From the NCBI RefSeq assembly GCF_003963535.1, contig NZ_CP034539.1:8122001-8186000 (forward strand): DNA of 64,000 nucleotides. The letters run 5' to 3'. The stretch is from Streptomyces cyaneochromogenes (GTDB lineage: Bacteria; Actinomycetota; Actinomycetes; Streptomycetales; Streptomycetaceae). A program made the position numbers and the translations under genes. This document shows positions 60,043 through 64,000 of the stretch, piece after piece (position 1 is the first letter of the stretch; each line of letters starts with the position of its first letter). Below the pieces are notes generated by a model that was not told the origin of the DNA, did not search any database, and was given only the letters and a program-made list of their open reading frames with translations.

Positions 60043-61311
60043 GCCCCTGGGGCGTTGCCGCGCCGCCGTCCACAATCCGGCCGCGGCCAGCGCCGCGGCC
60101 AGCCCCAGCACACCTACCGCACCGACCAGCGAACCCATCCACGCCTCCAAGGCCAGCAGCACCAGCGGGCAGACGAACTCACCCCCGAAGAAGGCCGCCG
60201 TCCACAGCCCCGTCCCGCGCCCCCGGTCCTCGAACGCCAGCCGGGACATCGCGCTCGTCAGCAACGCGGGCAGCAGCATCCCCGTACCCAGGCAGTTGAC
60301 CACCGCTCCGGCCACCAGCAGCGGCGCGTTCTCCGCGAGGAACATCACCCCGAAGCCGACCGCGCAGATCGCGAAGACGGCGGGCAGCATCGGGTCCGGG
60401 GCGCGCTTCAGCCGGGCGAACGCTATCGCTCCGCCCACGGTCGCGGCACTGGCGATCGCGGTGGCCAGCCCGATCACACCGGAGTTCTCCACTCCGAGGT
60501 CGTCGAGCAGGTACGCCATCTCCACCGGGACGGTGTAGAAGACCATCGCCCCGAAGAAGGTGAGGGCGCTGATGCCCGCCAACTGTCGCCAGGGGAAGGG
60601 GCGTTGGAGTCGAGGTGTGGCCTCGTAGGTGTCCCCGGCGGTGGCCGCGTCGGTGGCTTCGTCGGTGGCCGCGCGGGCCGCCGGTCTGGGGAGCGCGGAG
60701 GCCATCAGCGGGGCGAGGGCGAGGCTCACGGCGTAGACCCAGAAGGGCACCTTCCAGCCCGCCGCGCCCACGGCGCCGCCGAGCACGAAGAAGACGGTGG
60801 CCGACGCGGAGGCGCACATCGTCTGCAGCGCCAGGTACTTCACCCGACGGTGACCGGTGTAGTAGTCGCCGATGAGGGTGGTGCAGCAGGTCATGATGGC
60901 GGCCTCGGCGACACCGACCAGGGCCCGGCTCGCGATGATCGCGCCGAGCGAGTCCAGCCAGAGCGGTGCCGTGCCGAACACGGCGTACAGGACGGTCGTG
61001 ACGACCAGCAGCCGCTTGCGGCCCAGCCGGTCCACGATCACCCCGGCGAACGGGGCCAGCAGCGCCAACGACAGCGCCGGAACGGTCAGGGCGAGGGGGA
61101 CGAGCGCCTTGGCGCCCGGCGTCGAGGCGAAGTGGTCCTGCATCTTCGGCAGCACCGGGGCGATCAGCACGGCCCCCAGGATCGGCAGACAACTGCCCGC
61201 CATCAGCAGGGTCACGCGCAGGAGGTGGGCGGGGCCCGACACGGCGAGGGGCGACGGGGCGGCGTCGTCGACCGTGGCGGAAGGCGGGGTCGGGGACACG
61301 GAACCGGGCAT
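60028..61311 (-). CDS. MFS transporter
   Basis: A 427-residue membrane protein from the ATG at 61311 with 12 predicted helices. The MFS loop 2-3 motif is GVIVDRLGRKRLL. A central loop of charged, repetitive residues (ATDEATDAATAGDTYEATP) separates the two halves. It lies beside the aromatic-catabolism genes and may import the substrate or export a toxic intermediate; the sequence does not decide this. Confidence 0.88.
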   Translation of the reverse strand: MPGSVSPTPPSATVDDAAPSPLAVSGPAHLLRVTLLMAGSCLPILGAVLIAPVLPKMQDHFASTPGAKALVPLALTVPALSLALLAPFAGVIVDRLGRKRLLVVTTVLYAVFGTAPLWLDSLGAIIASRALVGVAEAAIMTCCTTLIGDYYTGHRRVKYLALQTMCASASATVFFVLGGAVGAAGWKVPFWVYAVSLALAPLMASALPRPAARAATDEATDAATAGDTYEATPRLQRPFPWRQLAGISALTFFGAMVFYTVPVEMAYLLDDLGVENSGVIGLATAIASAATVGGAIAFARLKRAPDPMLPAVFAICAVGFGVMFLAENAPLLVAGAVVNCLGTGMLLPALLTSAMSRLAFEDRGRGTGLWTAAFFGGEFVCPLVLLALEAWMGSLVGAVGVLGLAAALAAAGLWTAARQRPRGAGPQ

Positions 61312-61712
61312 GGCGACTCCAGGGGACGGCGTACGGGAGCGGGCATGCCTTTCACGGGCACCGACGGCGCACGGCATGCTGTGGACGCCCACACGGCGGA
61401 TGCGGTGGACGACCGCGCGCCGGCGGCTGGTCCGGACAGCGGCGTGCGGGTAGGGACGACTATGAGCCGCCCGGCTCCCCGCCGCCATCCTCCGGGCGAT
61501 CCGAATCGCGGATCGGTCTCATCCATGCCCTGGATGACCTCCTGGAACGCCGACTTCGCACCGGACGGCCCGCGCCGGCCACCCGAGGCGCCTGCGAGCC
61601 TGCGCACCCGGCCCGGAACAGCGCAGTGCCGGGCCCGGATACCCGGGCCCGGCATACGGCCGAACCTGCGCCGTCCCTTGAGGGACAGCGGATCAGCTTC
61701 TCCTTGTCCTGG
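61312..61712. other. Gap of 400 bases upstream of the MFS gene
   Basis: No gene is supported. It carries the presumed MFS promoter and, at its far end, the terminator of the repeat-protein gene. Confidence 0.5.
61627..61654. terminator. Hairpin terminator of the repeat-protein gene
   Basis: A perfect 12-bp stem TGCCGGGCCCGG / CCGGGCCCGGCA with loop ATAC, 58 bases beyond the stop codon of the leftward repeat-protein gene. Confidence 0.8.
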
Positions 61713-63356
61713 TCACCAGTCCTGGTCCTTGGAGTGGTCGGACTTCTTCGGGTGGTCGGGCTTGGAGGGCTTGTCCGGGAGCGACGGCTTGGAGGGCTTG
61801 GAGGGAAGTGAAGGCTTCGAGGGGATTGAAGGCTTCGAGGGGATTGAGGGCTTGGAGGGGATTGAAGGCTTCTGCGGGATCGTCGGCTTGGAGGGGATTG
61901 AGGGCTTCGCCGGGATGGTGGGCTTGGAGGGGATTGAAGGCTTCTGCGGGATCGTCGGCTTGGAGGGGATTGAGGGCTTCGCCGGGATGGTGGGCTTGGA
62001 CGGGAGTGAAGGCTTCTGCGGGATCGTCGGCTTGGAGGGGATTGAAGGCTTCGCCGGGATCGCGGGCTTGGACGGGAGCGAAGGCTTCTGTGGAATGGTG
62101 GGCTTGGACGGGAGCGAAGGCTTCGCCGGGATGGTGGGCTTGGACGGGAGCGAGGGCTTCTGCGGGATCGCCGGTTTGGCGGGAAGCGAGGGCTTCTCGG
62201 GGAGCTTGGGCTTTGCCGGTAGTTCTGGCTTGGCGGGGAGTGCGGGCTTCGCGGGCAGCTCTGGCTTGGCCGGGAGCGAGGGCTTCTCGGGGAGCTTGGG
62301 CTTGGCCGGCAGCTCTGGCTTGGCGGGGAGTGCGGGCTTGGCCGGTAGTTCTGGCTTGGCGGGGAGTGCGGGCTTCGCGGGCAGCTCTGGCTTGGCCGGG
62401 AGCGAGGGCTTCTCGGGGAGCTTGGGCTTGGCCGGCAGCTCTGGCTTGGCGGGGAGTGCGGGCTTGGCCGGTAGTTCTGGCTTGGCGGGGAGTGCGGGCT
62501 TCGCGGGCAGCTCTGGCTTGGCCGGGAGCGAGGGCTTCTCGGGGAGCTTGGGCTTGGCCGGCAGCTCTGGCTTTGCCGGGAGCGCGGGCTTCGCGGGCAG
62601 TACCGGCTTGGCGGGGTGCACGGGCTTTGCCGGTAGTTCTGGCTTTGCCGGGAGCGCGGGCTTCGCGGGCAGTACCGGCTTGGCGGGGTGCACGGGCTTT
62701 GCCGGTAGTTCTGGCTTGGCGGGGATCGCGGGTTTGACCGGCAGCGCAGGCTTCTCAGGCAGCGCAGGCTTGACAGGGTGGACCGGGTGCGCGGGCTTGG
62801 CCGGGAGCGCGGGCTTGACCGGGTAGGCCGGCTTCACCGGGTGAACCGGCTTGACGGGGTGGTCGGGCTTGACCGGGTAGGCCGGCTTCACCGGGTGAAC
62901 CGGCTTGACGGGGTGGTCGGGCTTGACCGGGTAGGCCGGCTTCACCGGGTGAACCGGCTTCACCGGGTGAACCGGCTTCACCGGGTGAACCGGCTTGACG
63001 GGGTGGTCCGGCTTGACCGGGTAGGCCGGCTTGATGGGGTGGTCCGGCTTGATGGGGTGGTCCGGCTTGATCGGATAGGCCGGCTTGATCGGATAGGCCG
63101 GCTTGACGGGGGGCCCCGGCTTGATCGGGTACGCCGGCTTCACCGGGTGCCCCGGCTTCACCGGGTGCCCCGGCTTCACCGGATGAACCGGCTTCTCCCC
63201 GTGCGGAGGATGGGCGGGCTTCGCCGGGTAAGGCGGGTGCGGGGTGGTGTGGTCCTGTGCGTTGGCGGGGCTCGCGCTACCCAGCGCGGCTGCGGCGAGC
63301 GCGGCAGCCATTGCGGCCGGCGCCAGAACAGATCGCCATTTCGGCGATGACGTCAT
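61713..63356 (-). CDS. Secreted lysine/proline hexapeptide-repeat protein
   Basis: A 547-residue protein from the ATG at 63356 (a GTG at 63365 is less likely because GAGGAGA would be too close). A Sec signal peptide ends at about residue 33 (ALGSASPANA). The rest is about 78 hexapeptides K-P-x-y-P-z plus a few 3- or 9-residue variants. Block 1 (about 21 units) has y = His or Tyr (KPAYPV, KPDHPV, KPVHPV); block 2 (about 34 units) has mainly y = Leu with Ala/Glu (KPELPA, KPALPA, KPKLPE, KPSLPA); block 3 (about 22 units) has Ser/Thr/Gln with Ile or Leu (KPSIPS, KPTIPQ, KPTIPA). It ends in a charged tail (KPDHPKKSDHSKDQDW). There is no sortase motif, enzyme domain or membrane anchor. It is strongly basic overall. 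I do not recognise a family. Confidence 0.88.
   Translation of the reverse strand: MTSSPKWRSVLAPAAMAAALAAAALGSASPANAQDHTTPHPPYPAKPAHPPHGEKPVHPVKPGHPVKPGHPVKPAYPIKPGPPVKPAYPIKPAYPIKPDHPIKPDHPIKPAYPVKPDHPVKPVHPVKPVHPVKPVHPVKPAYPVKPDHPVKPVHPVKPAYPVKPDHPVKPVHPVKPAYPVKPALPAKPAHPVHPVKPALPEKPALPVKPAIPAKPELPAKPVHPAKPVLPAKPALPAKPELPAKPVHPAKPVLPAKPALPAKPELPAKPKLPEKPSLPAKPELPAKPALPAKPELPAKPALPAKPELPAKPKLPEKPSLPAKPELPAKPALPAKPELPAKPALPAKPELPAKPKLPEKPSLPAKPELPAKPALPAKPELPAKPKLPEKPSLPAKPAIPQKPSLPSKPTIPAKPSLPSKPTIPQKPSLPSKPAIPAKPSIPSKPTIPQKPSLPSKPTIPAKPSIPSKPTIPQKPSIPSKPTIPAKPSIPSKPTIPQKPSIPSKPSIPSKPSIPSKPSLPSKPSKPSLPDKPSKPDHPKKSDHSKDQDW
61780..63190. repeat. 18-bp tandem coding repeats with higher-order units
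   Basis: The coding DNA is built from 18-bp units. In the middle part (about 62190-62570) seven units form a 126-bp super-repeat that recurs about three times. In the 61830-62160 part four units form a 72-bp super-repeat. Near-identical copies show recent expansion or gene-conversion-like homogenisation. Confidence 0.85.
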
Positions 63357-63365
63357 TGTCTCCAC

Positions 63366-64000
63366 TCTCCTCGACTTGGTTCAGGGCCTCGTGACGGCTG
63401 GTCAGCACCAAGAGCCGGACAGTGGAATGAATAGGAAATCGGCTGATATGAATAACGCTGCGACGGCCATAAGCCACCGGATGGTGTAGTACTCGGGGTC
63501 ACGGATTGGCCCGGGTGGTCGCAGCACAGAACGGCCGGTGCGCCACACGCATCCGACGGACCGTCACATCGCCTGCAGACCGCGACCGTCAGCAGTTCAG
63601 CGTGCCGATGAGCACCTTGGAGACGTCGTCGGTCGCTCGGAGAGGCGACGACGGCCGACGACACCCTGCACCCGACTCGCGCCCGTGCCGGGCCGAAGGC
63701 GAAGCGCAAGATCTGCTCACAGCCCCCTCGGTGAACAGGGCCGACGGGACAGTCACTTCACCGCCTGATCCGCGCCCGCCGACATGCCAGGGACGCCGAG
63801 GCTCCCGTACGCCCCCCGGGGGGCGGGCGTCGAGGAGGGCGCGGCCCCGGTGGCGGCCGGCCCGTGCTCCTCCCGCACCGCACCACGACCCGTTCCGTCT
63901 CGGTGCCGACCGAAGCGCCGGCCTCCCTTGGCCTCCTCCCTGGCCCCTGGCCTCCCCCTGGGCTGCCCCGGACTGGCCGTCGCCCCCCGGTGCTCTCAGC
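63366..64000. other. Gap of about 635 bases at the right window edge
   Basis: No gene is convincing. An A/T-richer stretch at 63411-63490 is the likely promoter region of the repeat-protein gene. A reverse-strand frame open from about 63995 to a stop at 63753 lacks a good start and a recognisable domain. A perfect CCCCCC/GGGGGG palindrome is at 63812-63823. Confidence 0.45.

Noticed and set aside
60031..62826. A 931-codon forward frame over the MFS and repeat genes
   Set aside because: It runs antisense to both genes; the apparent SGLAGS repeats are only the reverse reading of the K-P-x-x-P-x codons.
61830..63190. CRISPR array
   Set aside because: The period is 18 bp without unique spacers, the units are codon-phased, and no cas genes are present. 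It is a protein-coding repeat.
63753..63995. The 3' end of a further reverse-strand gene
   Set aside because: The frame has a stop just inside the window edge, no good start and no recognisable motif.
1..64000. tRNA, rRNA or riboswitch genes
   Set aside because: I saw no cloverleaf with T-loop consensus, no rRNA signature and no aptamer core that I could support by eye.

Overview
The window is 64 kb of very GC-rich DNA with strong third-position G/C bias, GTG and TTG starts, Tat and Sec secreted enzymes, many SpoIIE-type phosphatases and protein families typical of Streptomyces. It reads as Streptomyces chromosome, probably an arm-proximal, accessory-rich stretch. No tRNA, rRNA, CRISPR array, integrase or intact insertion sequence was recognised. 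All calls come from reading the sequence; no database search was run.

Layout. 1-3.7 kb: a ROK regulator cut by the window edge, an alditol oxidase and a divergent D-2-hydroxyacid dehydrogenase. 4-8.4 kb: a radical SAM protein with an unusual cluster motif, a membrane protein joining a sigma-factor-like helix-turn-helix, a complete ZAS zinc finger, one membrane span and an outer cellulose-binding domain, then RsgA. 8.5-10.5 kb: an Ada/AlkA fusion and an O6-methylguanine methyltransferase, a compact alkylation-repair operon. 10.6-20.1 kb: DUF456 protein, LuxR/TrmB-like regulator facing the wreck of an S8 protease gene, PP2C-like protein, XRE membrane protein, secreted protein, anti-sigma-type ATPase, DUF2637 protein and an FhuF-like iron-siderophore reductase under an iron box. 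20.2-31.5 kb: GntR and PucR regulators, then a purine-catabolism block (three xanthine dehydrogenase subunits, NCS2 permease, XdhC-like maturation factor). 31.4-41.3 kb: stand-alone LanC-like protein, SRPBCC protein, DUF2278/lamin-tail protein, cytochrome P450, two secreted GH43 arabinan-active enzymes and a secreted L-amino-acid (L-glutamate-type) oxidase, followed by two facing gene remnants.

41.8-51.8 kb is a signalling island: four SpoIIE-family phosphatases, two of them carrying their own anti-sigma-type ATPase domain, around an IclR regulator. 51.9-61.3 kb is an aromatic-catabolism locus: a divergent LysR regulator with two ATC-N9-GAT boxes on the same helical face, then FAH hydrolase, cyclase, FAD monooxygenase, amidohydrolase, extradiol dioxygenase, a broken FAH hydrolase and an SDR, plus an MFS transporter. 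A 14-bp-stem hairpin splits it into two likely transcription units. 61.7-63.4 kb encodes a secreted protein made almost wholly of about 78 hexapeptides of the form K-P-x-x-P-x, in three compositionally distinct blocks.

The best candidates for undescribed biology are the sigma/ZAS/CBM2 membrane protein (a possible one-piece polysaccharide sensor) and the K-P-x-x-P-x repeat protein, whose strict proline-every-third-residue register predicts a long polyproline-II rod with lysines along one edge. Gene decay is visible at three places: the S8 protease, the ABC/SIS remnants and the second FAH hydrolase.
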